Assembly (NCBI RefSeq): GCF_019645875.1
Contig: NZ_CP081000.1
Span: 5,020,417-5,084,416, forward strand
Direction: 5' to 3'
Source: Mycolicibacterium senegalense
Lineage (GTDB): Bacteria > Actinomycetota > Actinomycetes > Mycobacteriales > Mycobacteriaceae
DNA: 64,000 nucleotides
This document shows, one piece after another, positions 25,234 through 34,199 of the stretch. How positions within the stretch are numbered: position 1 is the first letter of the stretch; every line of letters begins with the position of its first letter. The position numbers and the translations under genes were made by a program. Under the pieces are notes generated by a model, which saw only the letters and a program-made list of their open reading frames with translations, was not told the origin of the DNA and did not search any database.

Positions 25234-26670
25234 GTGACAACGACGTTGACCGCAGCGGATCAGGTACCCGCCGCATACCGGGGAGTGTCGCTGCTGCACG
25301 GTTGGCTGCCGCCGACATTGTGGGCGTTGGCGGCCGTGGCGCTGATCGTGGCGATCGGATGGCGCACCCGGCGCTGGCGCATGATCTTTCTGCCGTGCGC
25401 GATCGCGGTCGGGGTTTGCCTGACGGTCTGGGCCCGCTGGTACGTCCATTCCCAGGGCCTGGCCGGGGACCCCGCTCCGGCGGCCCTGTGGATCTGGATC
25501 GGCCTGACCGGATTGGCGATAGCCGTGCTGGCCCTGGGTTGGCGCGGCAGCCGGTGGCGCCGCCGCGCCGTCTCAGTGGCCGCGGTGCCGTTGTGCCTGC
25601 TGAGTGTGGGCGTCGCGGTGAACCTCTGGGTCGGCTACTTTCCGACGGTCACCGCCCTGTGGAACGAGGTCACCGCCGGCCCGCTGCCGGACCAGACCGA
25701 TCTGGCCACCGCGCTCGGCCAGCGCCGGCAAGGTGAGATCCCGTCGCACGGCGAGCTGGTGTCGGTCACGATTCCGTCCGACCGGTCAGGCTTCAAACAC
25801 CGCGACGAACTGGTCTACCTGCCACCGGCCTGGTTCGCCCCGTCCGCACCCCGGTTCCCGGTCGTGATGATGATCGCCGGCGAGTTCAACACCCCGGCCG
25901 ATTGGGCGCGCAGCGGCAACGCGATCGCCACCATCGACAACTACGCGGCCGACCACGGCGGAAACACCCCGGTGTTCGTCTTCGTCGACGTAGGCGGCTC
26001 CTTCAACAACGACACCGAATGCGTCAACGGTCCGCGCGGCAACGTCGCCGACCACCTCATCAAGGACGTGCCGCCGTTCATGACCGATACCTTCGGCGTG
26101 CGCGACGCCGGCTGGGGTGTCGTCGGCTGGTCGATGGGCGGGACCTGCGCGGTGGATTTGACCGTGATGCACCCCGAGTTGTTCAGCTCATTCGTCGACA
26201 TCGCCGGTGACACCGGCCCCAACGCGGGCACCAAGGACCAGACCGTCGCCCGACTCTACGGTGGGGATGCCGCGTCCTGGGCCACCTACGACCCGGCCAC
26301 CGCGATCGGCAAGCACGGCGCCTACCAGGGCGTGTCCGGCTGGTTCGTGATCTCCTCCGACGCCCCCGTCAAACGCGGGACGCACCCGGCCAATCCCGAC
26401 GCCGTCGGCCTGGGCGGGCAGGACGCCGGAGGCAACCCCGGCGACCAGACCGAAGCCGCACACACCCTGTGCGACCTGGGGCGCAGCCATGGCATCCGCT
26501 GCGCAATCACCGCGCTTCCGGGCAAGCATGACTGGCCGTTCGCCGAGCAGGTGCTGACCACCACGCTGCCGTGGCTGGCGGGTGCCGTCGGGACCCCCGA
26601 GGTGCCGCCGGTGCCGCTGCCGTCCGGTGGTGCACCGGCGCCCGCGCCGACGGCTGCCGCACCCCGCTGA
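25234..26670 (+). CDS. Membrane-anchored antigen-85-like esterase/mycolyltransferase-fold protein
   Basis: A 478-residue protein with four N-terminal transmembrane helices (LWALAAVALIVAIGW; MIFLPCAIAVGVCLTVWA; ALWIWIGLTGLAIAVLALGW; VSVAAVPLCLLSVGVAVNLW) and an extracellular alpha/beta-hydrolase of the esterase D / antigen 85 type. The nucleophile elbow is GWSMGG (Ser about residue 303), with RFPVVMMIAGEF before it and the catalytic-His region LPGKHDWPF (about 430) after it. The C-terminus is a Pro/Ala-rich tail. It may be a cell-envelope acyl esterase. It sits between two DNA-repair genes that are adjacent in M. tuberculosis. GTG 25234 is the first available start; TATGGC 7 bases before it could be a leaderless -10. 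Confidence 0.75.
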   Translation: MTTTLTAADQVPAAYRGVSLLHGWLPPTLWALAAVALIVAIGWRTRRWRMIFLPCAIAVGVCLTVWARWYVHSQGLAGDPAPAALWIWIGLTGLAIAVLALGWRGSRWRRRAVSVAAVPLCLLSVGVAVNLWVGYFPTVTALWNEVTAGPLPDQTDLATALGQRRQGEIPSHGELVSVTIPSDRSGFKHRDELVYLPPAWFAPSAPRFPVVMMIAGEFNTPADWARSGNAIATIDNYAADHGGNTPVFVFVDVGGSFNNDTECVNGPRGNVADHLIKDVPPFMTDTFGVRDAGWGVVGWSMGGTCAVDLTVMHPELFSSFVDIAGDTGPNAGTKDQTVARLYGGDAASWATYDPATAIGKHGAYQGVSGWFVISSDAPVKRGTHPANPDAVGLGGQDAGGNPGDQTEAAHTLCDLGRSHGIRCAITALPGKHDWPFAEQVLTTTLPWLAGAVGTPEVPPVPLPSGGAPAPAPTAAAPR

Positions 26671-26729
26671 CCCGGATTCGGAATAATGGGCGGGATGAGT
26701 TTTCCCGCCGTGAGTGAAATGGACCCCGC

Positions 26730-28379
26730 ATGACTGACGGCCCACTGATCGTGCAGTCCGACAAGACGGTGCTGCTCGAGGTCGACCATGAGCAGGCCGG
26801 TGCGGCGCGCGCCGCCATCGCACCGTTCGCCGAGCTCGAACGTGCCCCCGAACACGTGCACACCTACCGCATCACCCCGCTGGCGCTGTGGAACGCCCGC
26901 GCAGCCGGCCACGACGCCGAGCAGGTGGTCGACGCGCTGGTCAGCTTCTCGCGCTACCCGGTGCCGCAGCCGCTGCTGGTCGACATCGTCGACACCATGG
27001 CCCGTTACGGGCGACTGCAGCTGATCAAACACCCGGCGCACGGGTTGACGCTGGTCAGCCTGGACCGCGCGGTGCTCGAGGAGGTGCTGCGCAACAAGAA
27101 GATCGCCCCGATGCTGGGGGCACGCATCGATGACGACACCGTGATCGTGCACAACAGCGAGCGCGGACGGGTCAAGCAGATGCTGCTCAAAATCGGCTGG
27201 CCGGCCGAGGACCTGGCCGGCTACGTCGACGGCGAAGCGCATCCGATCGAACTGGCCCAGGACGGCTGGCAGCTGCGCGACTACCAGGAGATGGCCGCCG
27301 ATTCGTTCTGGGCAGGCGGCTCCGGCGTGGTGGTGCTGCCGTGCGGTGCCGGTAAGACGCTGGTCGGAGCGGCCGCGATGGCCAAGGCCGGCGCGACGAC
27401 GCTGATCCTGGTCACCAATACCGTCGCCGGGCGGCAGTGGAAGCGGGAGCTGGTCGCCCGCACCTCGCTGACCGAGGACGAGATCGGCGAGTACTCGGGC
27501 GAGAAGAAGGAGATCCGGCCCGTCACCATCGCTACCTACCAGGTGATCACCCGCCGCAGTAAGGGCGAGTACAAGAACCTGGAGATCTTCGACACCCGCG
27601 ACTGGGGCCTGATCATCTACGACGAGGTTCATCTGCTGCCGGCCCCGGTGTTCCGGATGACCGCCGATCTGCAGTCCCGACGGCGGCTGGGCCTGACCGC
27701 GACGCTGATCCGTGAGGACGGCCGCGAAGGCGACGTGTTCTCGCTGATCGGCCCGAAGCGCTATGACGCGCCGTGGAAGGACATCGAGGCCCAGGGCTGG
27801 ATCGCCCCCGCCGAGTGCATCGAGGTGCGGGTGACGATGACCGACAACGAGCGGATGCTGTACGCCACCGCCGAACCGGAGGAGCGCTACAAGCTGTGCT
27901 CGACGGTGCACACCAAGATCGCGGTGGTCCGCTCGATCCTGGAACGCCACCCCGGTGAGCCGACCCTGGTGATCGGCGCCTATCTGGACCAGCTGGAGGA
28001 ACTGGGCCAGGAGCTGAACGCCCCGGTGATCCAGGGGTCGACGAAGAACTCCGAGCGCGAGGCGCTGTTCGACGCGTTCCGCCGCGGCGAGATCTCCACC
28101 CTGGTGGTCTCCAAGGTGGCGAACTTCTCCATCGACCTTCCGGAAGCCTCTGTCGCCGTCCAGGTTTCGGGCACCTTCGGCTCCCGCCAGGAAGAGGCGC
28201 AGCGCTTGGGCCGGCTGCTGCGGCCCAAGGCTCATGGCGGCGGTGCGGTGTTCTACTCGGTGGTCTCGCGGGATTCGTTGGACGCGGAGTACGCCGCGCA
28301 CCGGCAGCGCTTCCTGGCCGAGCAGGGCTACGGCTACGTGATCAAGGACGCCGACGACCTGTTGGGCCCGGCGATCTGA
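26730..28379 (+). CDS. DNA helicase XPB/ERCC3-like
   Basis: A 549-residue superfamily 2 3'-5' helicase, counterpart of Rv0861c. An N-terminal XPB damage-recognition-like domain is followed by RecA domain 1 with Q/motif I VLPCGAGKTL (about 203-212), motif II DEVH (about 298-301) and motif III LTAT; the RED-type insert IREDGREGD is present at about 329. RecA domain 2 has VSKVANFSIDLPEASVAVQV and motif VI QRLGRLLRP (about 490). It is expected to unwind DNA in repair. Start ATG 26730 is preceded by a weak site. Confidence 0.92.
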   Translation: MTDGPLIVQSDKTVLLEVDHEQAGAARAAIAPFAELERAPEHVHTYRITPLALWNARAAGHDAEQVVDALVSFSRYPVPQPLLVDIVDTMARYGRLQLIKHPAHGLTLVSLDRAVLEEVLRNKKIAPMLGARIDDDTVIVHNSERGRVKQMLLKIGWPAEDLAGYVDGEAHPIELAQDGWQLRDYQEMAADSFWAGGSGVVVLPCGAGKTLVGAAAMAKAGATTLILVTNTVAGRQWKRELVARTSLTEDEIGEYSGEKKEIRPVTIATYQVITRRSKGEYKNLEIFDTRDWGLIIYDEVHLLPAPVFRMTADLQSRRRLGLTATLIREDGREGDVFSLIGPKRYDAPWKDIEAQGWIAPAECIEVRVTMTDNERMLYATAEPEERYKLCSTVHTKIAVVRSILERHPGEPTLVIGAYLDQLEELGQELNAPVIQGSTKNSEREALFDAFRRGEISTLVVSKVANFSIDLPEASVAVQVSGTFGSRQEEAQRLGRLLRPKAHGGGAVFYSVVSRDSLDAEYAAHRQRFLAEQGYGYVIKDADDLLGPAI

Positions 28380-28491
28380 CCCAGCAAGTCCGGCGGGTGA
28401 CGGGTTGAGATTGCGTCCAGGGCTGTGGATTCGCCTGGATCACGACCGTGAGCGCATTTTCAACCGGGGTCACCGGCTGCAACCCGACACG

Positions 28492-28842
28492 TCAGGTGTG
28501 CGGCCCCATCGCCTTGACGACGGTCAGCAGCACCACCGAATCCTCGAGCGCGTGCAGGCTGTGCCGGGTCCGCGGGATCACGATGTGATCGCCCGGCGAA
28601 CCTTCCCAGCTCGCTTCGGAATTGGCCAGTTTCACCCGGCCCTCGATCACCTGCAGCGTGGCCTCGCCCGGGCTCTCGTGTTCGTCGAGCCCGTTGCCCC
28701 CGGTCAACGCGATCAGAGTCTGGCGCAGCTGGTGTTCATGCCCGCCGTAAACCGTGTGGGCACTGCGTCCGCTGCTGGCAGAGCGAGCTGCGGCCAACTG
28801 CTGTCGCGCTATCGCGGTGAGCGAGATCTTCTCCATATCCAC
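28492..28842 (-). CDS. Cupin-domain protein
   Basis: A 116-residue small single-domain beta-barrel. Conserved motif 1 appears as LDEHESPGEATLQVIEGRVK (about residue 52-71; GxxxxHxH is degenerate) and motif 2 as GDHIVIPRTRHSLHALED (about 83-100). The metal-ligand His set is incomplete in motif 1, so enzymatic activity is uncertain; such proteins often act as ligand sensors. The start GTG 28842 is chosen for the GGGAGG site 10 bases before it; an ATG 6 bases later is also in frame. It converges on XPB. Confidence 0.7.
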   Translation of the reverse strand: MDMEKISLTAIARQQLAAARSASSGRSAHTVYGGHEHQLRQTLIALTGGNGLDEHESPGEATLQVIEGRVKLANSEASWEGSPGDHIVIPRTRHSLHALEDSVVLLTVVKAMGPHT

Positions 28843-28979
28843 GATCGTGCCACCTCCCGTCGACCAACCGTGAGCGATATGTCCAACCTACTGAGGCCGG
28901 GCCGGTGAGAGCCACCACCTTCCAGCTGTGAGCGTTTCGGTCCTGGCGGCGCCGGGTCGGCGCACTCCACGATGGTCCG

Positions 28980-30206
28980 ATGCGCACACATGGACATGTC
29001 GCCAGAACCGCGGCGGCACTGGCTTCTGCGATGGGAATCGGCCGCTTCGTCTACACCCCGATCCTTCCGCTGATGTCGGCGCAGGCCGGTCTCACCGCCC
29101 ACGACGCCGCAGCCCTCGCCACAGCGAACTACGTGGGCTATCTGGCCGGCGCGCTGGCGGGTTCGATCTGGCCGCGACTGGCCCGCTCGATCACCGCATG
29201 CCGCGTAAGCCTGCCGGTGATGGCGGCCAGCCTAGCGGCGATGCCCTTGTCCACGAACACATTCGAATGGGCGGTGCTGCGCGGCGTCGCCGGGTTCACC
29301 AGTGCATTGGTGTTCGTGATCGCCGTCAACACCATGCTGGAGCACCTGCATGGGCATCCCGCGCACCTGGCCGGGTGGGGATTCGGTGGGGTGGGCGCCG
29401 GCATCGCGCTGTCGGCGGTGCTGGTATTGGCCGCCGGTGACTGGAAGGTGGCCTGGTGGGCCGCGGCCGCGGCGGCTGCCCTGCTCGGCGTCGGCGCCTG
29501 GTCGATGCCCGTCGTCCCGCACAGCCCCTCGGCCGCACCGGCCGATGACTCCCGGCCGGCGCACGGCCCGTTCACCTTGCTGCTGACCAGCTACACGCTG
29601 GAGGGAATCGGCTACATCATCGCCGGAACGTTCCTGGTGGCGGCGGTCGCCCAGGGCGCCCCGGCGTGGCTCGGCGGAAGCACGTGGCTGGTGGTCGGGC
29701 TGGCCACGGTGCCCTCCGCCGCGTTGTGGGCGGCACTGAGCAGCCGATGGTCCCACCCTGCGCTGCTCGTGGCGGCACTGGCCCTGCAGGCCGTCGGGAT
29801 CGCCGTGGCCGGGATGGTCGGCGGCGTGACGGCCGCACTGGTGGGCGCGGTGCTGTTCGGCGGAACGTTCATCGGCGTCAGCACCCTGGCGCTGGCGGCC
29901 GGCCGGCTGCTGCGATACCCACGCGCCGTCGCCCTGCTCACCACCGGCTATTCGGTGGGCCAGATCCTCGGGCCGCTGGTCGTCGCGCCGCTACTGCACC
30001 GCGGTTTCGCGCCGGCACTGCTGGTCGGTGCACTGGTGGTGTCAGCTGCCGCCGTGGTGTCGGGGGTGATGCGGATCGTCGTCCGGCACCCAGACGCCGG
30101 GGACGTCCAGACCGAGATCACCGATGCCACGGGTGAACTCGTCGACGACGGCGAGGACAGCCGGGCTGCTCTCGTCGCGACGCCACACCAACGACCACGT
30201 CCATAA
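28980..30206 (+). CDS. MFS transporter (YbfB/YjiJ-like)
   Basis: A 408-residue protein with 12 hydrophobic segments, starting GRFVYTPILPLMSAQAGL, with the family's YVGYLAGALAGS (helix 2) and charged loop ARSITACRV. The central loop (HSPSAAPADDSRPAH) separates two six-helix halves. The substrate is unknown. The last ~55 codons (30042-30206) run antisense through the end of the LysR gene; the final transmembrane segment (ALVVSAAAVVSGVMRIVV) ends just inside that overlap, so the tail is not required for the fold. Confidence 0.8.
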   Translation: MRTHGHVARTAAALASAMGIGRFVYTPILPLMSAQAGLTAHDAAALATANYVGYLAGALAGSIWPRLARSITACRVSLPVMAASLAAMPLSTNTFEWAVLRGVAGFTSALVFVIAVNTMLEHLHGHPAHLAGWGFGGVGAGIALSAVLVLAAGDWKVAWWAAAAAAALLGVGAWSMPVVPHSPSAAPADDSRPAHGPFTLLLTSYTLEGIGYIIAGTFLVAAVAQGAPAWLGGSTWLVVGLATVPSAALWAALSSRWSHPALLVAALALQAVGIAVAGMVGGVTAALVGAVLFGGTFIGVSTLALAAGRLLRYPRAVALLTTGYSVGQILGPLVVAPLLHRGFAPALLVGALVVSAAAVVSGVMRIVVRHPDAGDVQTEITDATGELVDDGEDSRAALVATPHQRPRP

Positions 30207-30974
30207 CGGGGTAGGGGCCACCACGGCGCGACGCACCAGGCCGGCGGGCAGCTGCACGTCTTGACCCTTGGGGTTGTTGAGCACGGGCCGCCCCAGCCGC
30301 CGAACGTGCTCGAAAAACGTGGGACCGGTGACGCCCCCGTCGTCGGTGCGCATCACGGGAGCCCCGACGGCCGCGGCGAACAATTCGCCATAGCGGTTCC
30401 ACGACGACCAGCTCGCCACGTCGGTATCGACCAACACCGTGGTGTCGCGAGCGTCGACCGGCGATTCGTCGGTACCGGCGCACAGGGCGTACAGCCGGTC
30501 CACCCCAACGAGCCTGGCGCACAACGACAACGAATCCAGGTCGGCGTTCTGAACCCAGCAGATCGCCAGGTCGAGGCTGCCGTCGGCCACCCGGGCCGCC
30601 TGGGTGTGCGACGGCATCACCCAGGTATCCACCCGCAGCTCGGCCACCCCTGCCGCCCGCTCGGCCCAATCGGTGGGACACCAGTTCACATACCCGATCC
30701 GGACCGGCTCCGACACCGCCAGACCCTGTGCACGCCTGCGTAATTCATCAGCCTGCTGAACCAGTGCCCGCGCCTCGGGCAACAGGGCGGTACCCGCGTG
30801 GGTCAGGGCCACCGAACGCCGGTCGCGGTCGAACAGGGTGACCTTCAGGTCACGTTCCAACGCCTTGATCTGCTGGGACAGCGACGGCCCGGCGATACGC
30901 AGCCGCTCGGCCGCCCGGCCGAAGTTCAACTCCTCGGCGACGGCGACAAAATAGCGCAGCTGGCGTAGCTCCAC
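30042..30974 (-). CDS. LysR family transcriptional regulator
   Basis: A 310-residue LTTR. The N-terminal winged helix is VELRQLRYFVAVAEELNFGR then AAERLRIAGPSLSQQIKALE; the effector domain begins about residue 88 (EPVRIGYVNW). Start GTG 30974 is the canonical LysR N-terminus, and longer readings are upstream noise. It is divergent from the SDR/SnoaL pair 127 bases away, which it probably controls (typical LTTR geometry, inferred). Its 3' end overlaps the MFS gene by 165 bases on the opposite strand. Confidence 0.88.
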   Translation of the reverse strand: MELRQLRYFVAVAEELNFGRAAERLRIAGPSLSQQIKALERDLKVTLFDRDRRSVALTHAGTALLPEARALVQQADELRRRAQGLAVSEPVRIGYVNWCPTDWAERAAGVAELRVDTWVMPSHTQAARVADGSLDLAICWVQNADLDSLSLCARLVGVDRLYALCAGTDESPVDARDTTVLVDTDVASWSSWNRYGELFAAAVGAPVMRTDDGGVTGPTFFEHVRRLGRPVLNNPKGQDVQLPAGLVRRAVVAPTPLWTWSLVWRRDESSPAVLAVVDEFTRGIGDLGLDVPGVWVPDDDPHHPRHHGGS

Positions 30975-31101
30975 CGTTGCAGCGTAGTAGGCGCAGCCTC
31001 TCAGCAGAGAGCCGACAGGTCCCGCCGGGCGGACATGAACCGACCGGGCCTCCACGTTGAGCAGTGCATCAGACCACATGCTTACGAAGAAGGAGCCTCC
31101 C

Positions 31102-31815
31102 ATGAGCACCACACCACGTGTCGCAGTCATCACCGGCGCATCCCAGGGCATCGGTGAAGCCCTGGTCGCGGGCTACCGCAAACTGGGCTACGCCGTCGTC
31201 GCCAACTCCCGAAACATCGGTGAGAGTAGCGATCCCATGGTGCTGGCCGTACCGGGTGACATCGGGCAGCCCGGCGTAGGCCGGCAGCTGATCGACGCGG
31301 CCCTGGCGCGATTCGGCCGTGTCGACACCATCGTGAACAACGCGGGAATCTTCATCGCCAAGCCGTTCACCGAATACACCGACGACGACTACGACGCCGT
31401 CACCGGAGTCAACCAACGCGGCTTCTTCGAACTGACCCGAGCCGGGATCGCCGCGATCGAGGCACAGGGCGAAGGCGGACATGTCGTCACCATCTCCACC
31501 AGCCTGGTGGACCACGCCAACTCGCAGGTGCCCTCCGCGCTGGCCTCGCTGACCAAAGGCGGCCTGAACGCCGCCACCAAGGCCCTGGCCATCGAGTACG
31601 CATCGCGTGGCATCCGCGCCAACGCGGTCGCGCTGGGCACCATCCGCACCCCGATGCATGCACCCGAAACCCACGAGTTCCTATCGGCACTGCATCCGGT
31701 CGGTCGCCTGGGCGAAATCGACGACGTCGTCGACGCAGTGCACTACTTGGAACGAGCCGGATTCGTCACCGGCGAGATCCTGCACGTCGATGGAGGTCAA
31801 AGTGCCGGGCATTGA
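31102..31815 (+). CDS. Short-chain dehydrogenase/reductase lacking the usual catalytic tyrosine
   Basis: A 237-residue Rossmann protein. Cofactor binding is TGASQGIG (residues 11-18), NNAG at 79-82 and Ser in TISTS at 132/134. The YxxxK position reads ALASLTKGG: Lys152 is kept, but the residue four before it is Ala148 instead of Tyr. A subgroup of SDRs with an ALASLTKGG-like motif exists, so this may be a lineage trait, but ordinary dehydrogenase chemistry is doubtful. Start ATG 31102 with AAGGAG (31090-31095). It overlaps the SnoaL gene by 14 bases and is divergent from the LysR gene. Confidence 0.85.
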   Translation: MSTTPRVAVITGASQGIGEALVAGYRKLGYAVVANSRNIGESSDPMVLAVPGDIGQPGVGRQLIDAALARFGRVDTIVNNAGIFIAKPFTEYTDDDYDAVTGVNQRGFFELTRAGIAAIEAQGEGGHVVTISTSLVDHANSQVPSALASLTKGGLNAATKALAIEYASRGIRANAVALGTIRTPMHAPETHEFLSALHPVGRLGEIDDVVDAVHYLERAGFVTGEILHVDGGQSAGH

Positions 31816-32179
31816 GGAGAACACGGCGGCGATTCTGCGCGGATTGCTCGACGAATGGCAGGCCGGCATCGCCGCCCACGATCCCCAGCGGGTGGCCGCC
31901 GTGTTCACCGACGATGCGATCTTCCAAGGGCTACGTCCCTACAGCGTCGGCCGGCAAGGCGTGTTCGACTACTACGACTCGCAACCCGTCGGTCTGACGG
32001 TCGACTACCGGATCGATGAGACCCGCCGGCCCGCCGACAATGTCGCGCTCGGTTACCTGCGCGCAGACTTCACCCGGCCCGACGGCACGGTGATCCCGCT
32101 GAACCTCAGCGTCCTGGTCACCCGCGCCGACACCGACTGGCGCATCAGCCACTACCAGGTCTCCGCCGTTCCCGACTGA
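31802..32179 (+). CDS. SnoaL-like / nuclear-transport-factor-2-fold protein
   Basis: A 125-residue protein of the NTF2-like fold: VPGIEENTAAILRGLLDEWQ, then HDPQRVAAVFTDDAIFQGL (a typical SnoaL motif with cavity acidic residues), VDYRIDETRRPADN and the final RISHYQVSAVP strand. Such proteins act as hydrolases, isomerases or ligand-binding partners; no function can be set. GTG 31802 has GGAGG at 31792-31796 and is preferred to ATG 31790. It overlaps the SDR gene and is likely co-translated with it. Confidence 0.75.
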   Translation: MPGIEENTAAILRGLLDEWQAGIAAHDPQRVAAVFTDDAIFQGLRPYSVGRQGVFDYYDSQPVGLTVDYRIDETRRPADNVALGYLRADFTRPDGTVIPLNLSVLVTRADTDWRISHYQVSAVPD

Positions 32180-32210
32180 CAGCCCTGGCACCGCCGAACC
32201 GGTCCGGAAT

Positions 32211-32615
32211 TCAAATCACCCGGAGTGAATCTCCGTCATAACCAAACCGGCAGCGCAACTGCACCAGCAGACGCTCGGCTTCGGCGATACGCGAGTGCAG
32301 CCGAACCAGCGCTTCGGGCAGGGGCGCATCGGCCACTCGGCTGCGTTCCCGAAGCCGCCGCCACCGCAGCTCGGTGGCGGCGAGAAGGTCGCGCAGCTCG
32401 GCGATTTCACCGATCAGAATGTCCTCGAACAGCCGGGATTGTGCGATGTCAGCGCTGTGCACGGGCCGGGAACAGTCAGCCGGGGCGGCCGCGCGAGAAA
32501 CCGTGCGCGGCAGGGGGTTGAGCACCGTGGCCACCTCGGCCCCGACTGTGGGGGCAGAGCCGTTTCCGCTCCCGAACTCCCGTGATATCAGCGTCACGTG
32601 GGGATCATGAAGCAT
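32211..32615 (-). CDS. Hypothetical protein
   Basis: A 134-residue protein without a recognised domain. The first ~50 residues (LHDPHVTLISREFGSGNGSA and following) are low in structure; the rest is predicted helical and charged (EDILIGEIAELRDLLAATEL, RLHSRIAEAERLLVQLR), possibly a coiled coil. ATG 32615 is used; the open frame continues upstream to a GTG at 32723 without a ribosome site. It lies between the SnoaL and LLM genes. Whether it is expressed is uncertain. Confidence 0.45.
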   Translation of the reverse strand: MLHDPHVTLISREFGSGNGSAPTVGAEVATVLNPLPRTVSRAAAPADCSRPVHSADIAQSRLFEDILIGEIAELRDLLAATELRWRRLRERSRVADAPLPEALVRLHSRIAEAERLLVQLRCRFGYDGDSLRVI

Positions 32616-32723
32616 CCGCCCGGTTCCCAGCGACGACACAGGTTTAACCCGAGATACCGGCCCTGGCCATCTGCCGGTAAGGCGATGTACGTTTGACGGC
32701 CCTTGCGCGCGGCCGGCACACAA

Positions 32724-33713
32724 CTAGCTCAGCGCGGGGATGACCTTCTGCTCGAACAGCTCGATGCCCGACCGGTCGTAGGCCGCTTCAGGGAAGTACA
32801 GGATGGCGTACTCGCACCCGAGATCGCGCATCCGTTGCAGCTTCTCGACCACCTGTTCGGGTGTACCGCTGGCCGATTCGGGCGCGGTGGCGTTGGCCAG
32901 CATGGCGTCCACGGCAGCTTCACCGGCCACCGGCACCTGCCGGGCCCGCAATCGTGCTACCCGATCAGCGACATCTGCCTCGGAGTCGCCGATGACGGCG
33001 TTGAAGTTGGCCGATCGCACGATCGAGTCGTACTCGGTGCCGACGTCGCGGCAATGGCCGGCCAGCACCTCGGACTTGTGGGCGAATCCGTCGGGCTCGG
33101 AGGTGAAGTTGGTGTACTGCGCGTACTTGGCCGCGATACGCAACGTCACCTTCTCTCCACCACCGGCGATCCACATCGGGATGCCGTTGTCCTGCAACGG
33201 CTTCGGGGCGACGATCGCACCGTCGACCTGGTAGTGCTTGCCATCGAAGCTGACCCGCCCGTCACGCCAGGCGTCACGCATGATCTGGACACCCTCGTCG
33301 AGGCGCCCCAACCGCACCCCGGCCGACGGAAATCCGTAGCCGTACGCCCGCCACTCATGCTCGTACCAGCCGCCGCCGATGCCCATCTGCACACGGCCAC
33401 CCGAGATGATGTCGGTGGTGGCGGCGATCTTGGCCAGATAGACCGGATTGCGGTAGCTCATCGCGGTGCACATCTGCCCGAGCTTGATCCGCGACGTCGT
33501 CGCGGCATAGGCCGACATCAGCGACCAGGCCTCATGGGTGGCCTCGTCGGTGGGCACGGGGACAGTGTGGAAATGGTCGTAGACCCACAGCGAGTCCCAG
33601 CTGCCCGCGTCGGCATAGGCGGCGAGATCGCGCATCACCGTCCAGTGGTTTTCGGTGGGAATGTCGACGAGGTCAAGGCGCCAGCCCTGCGGGATGAAAA
33701 GTCCGAAGCGCAT
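32724..33713 (-). CDS. LLM-class F420-dependent oxidoreductase
   Basis: A 329-residue TIM-barrel protein of the luciferase-like/F420 superfamily. It begins MRFGLFIPQGWRLDLVDI, has WDSLWVYDHFHTVP (about residue 39-52), an YRNPVYLAKIAATTDIISGG cofactor-phosphate region (about 87-106), and GIGGGWYEHEWRAYG (about 112-126). The substrate is unknown. It is divergent from a split-barrel F420/FMN-type protein (33770), which is common company for such enzymes. Confidence 0.85.
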   Translation of the reverse strand: MRFGLFIPQGWRLDLVDIPTENHWTVMRDLAAYADAGSWDSLWVYDHFHTVPVPTDEATHEAWSLMSAYAATTSRIKLGQMCTAMSYRNPVYLAKIAATTDIISGGRVQMGIGGGWYEHEWRAYGYGFPSAGVRLGRLDEGVQIMRDAWRDGRVSFDGKHYQVDGAIVAPKPLQDNGIPMWIAGGGEKVTLRIAAKYAQYTNFTSEPDGFAHKSEVLAGHCRDVGTEYDSIVRSANFNAVIGDSEADVADRVARLRARQVPVAGEAAVDAMLANATAPESASGTPEQVVEKLQRMRDLGCEYAILYFPEAAYDRSGIELFEQKVIPALS

Positions 33714-33769
33714 GGACCCCGACTCTACGACGCCGACGCGTGTCGCGGCGGCGGTCTAGCCTGAGTTTC

Positions 33770-34195
33770 ATGGCCCTTTCCAAGGAAGAACGCGAACAGT
33801 TTCTGGCCGAGCCGCACATCGCCGCCCTCTCGGTGTACGCCGGCGACAAACGCGGTCCGCTGACCGTCCCGATCTGGTACCAGTACACGCCCGGCGGGGA
33901 GCCGTGGGTACAGACCGGCCTGGGTTCCCGCAAGCACCGGTTGATCGAGGCGGCCGGGCATTTCTCGTTGATGGCCGAACGCCTGGAGCCATCGGTGCGC
34001 TACGTGGCCGTCGACGGTGCGGTGAGCCGCATCGAACCGTCGACCGATGAGCAGCTGGTCGAAATGGTGAAACGCTATCTGCCGCCGGAGAAGGTGGAGC
34101 CGTACCTGGAGTTCGCCCGCCGCGAGCACGGTGAGGGCGTCACCATCTACCTCAAACCCGAGCACTGGCTGTCGGCCGACCTGGGGTCTCTCTGA
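33770..34195 (+). CDS. Split-barrel (PPOX-like) flavin/F420-binding protein
   Basis: A 141-residue small beta-barrel of the pyridoxamine-phosphate-oxidase-like superfamily: PHIAALSVYAGDKRGPLTVP, IWYQYTPGGEPWVQTG, SRKHRLIEAAGHFSLMAE and a conserved C-terminal helix VEMVKRYLPPEKVEPYLEFA. These bind F420 or FMN; which one is not determinable here. ATG 33770 (MALSKEEREQF) is chosen; the open frame upstream contains no ribosome site. It is 4 bases before the methyltransferase gene. Confidence 0.78.
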   Translation: MALSKEEREQFLAEPHIAALSVYAGDKRGPLTVPIWYQYTPGGEPWVQTGLGSRKHRLIEAAGHFSLMAERLEPSVRYVAVDGAVSRIEPSTDEQLVEMVKRYLPPEKVEPYLEFARREHGEGVTIYLKPEHWLSADLGSL

Positions 34196-34199
34196 GTCC

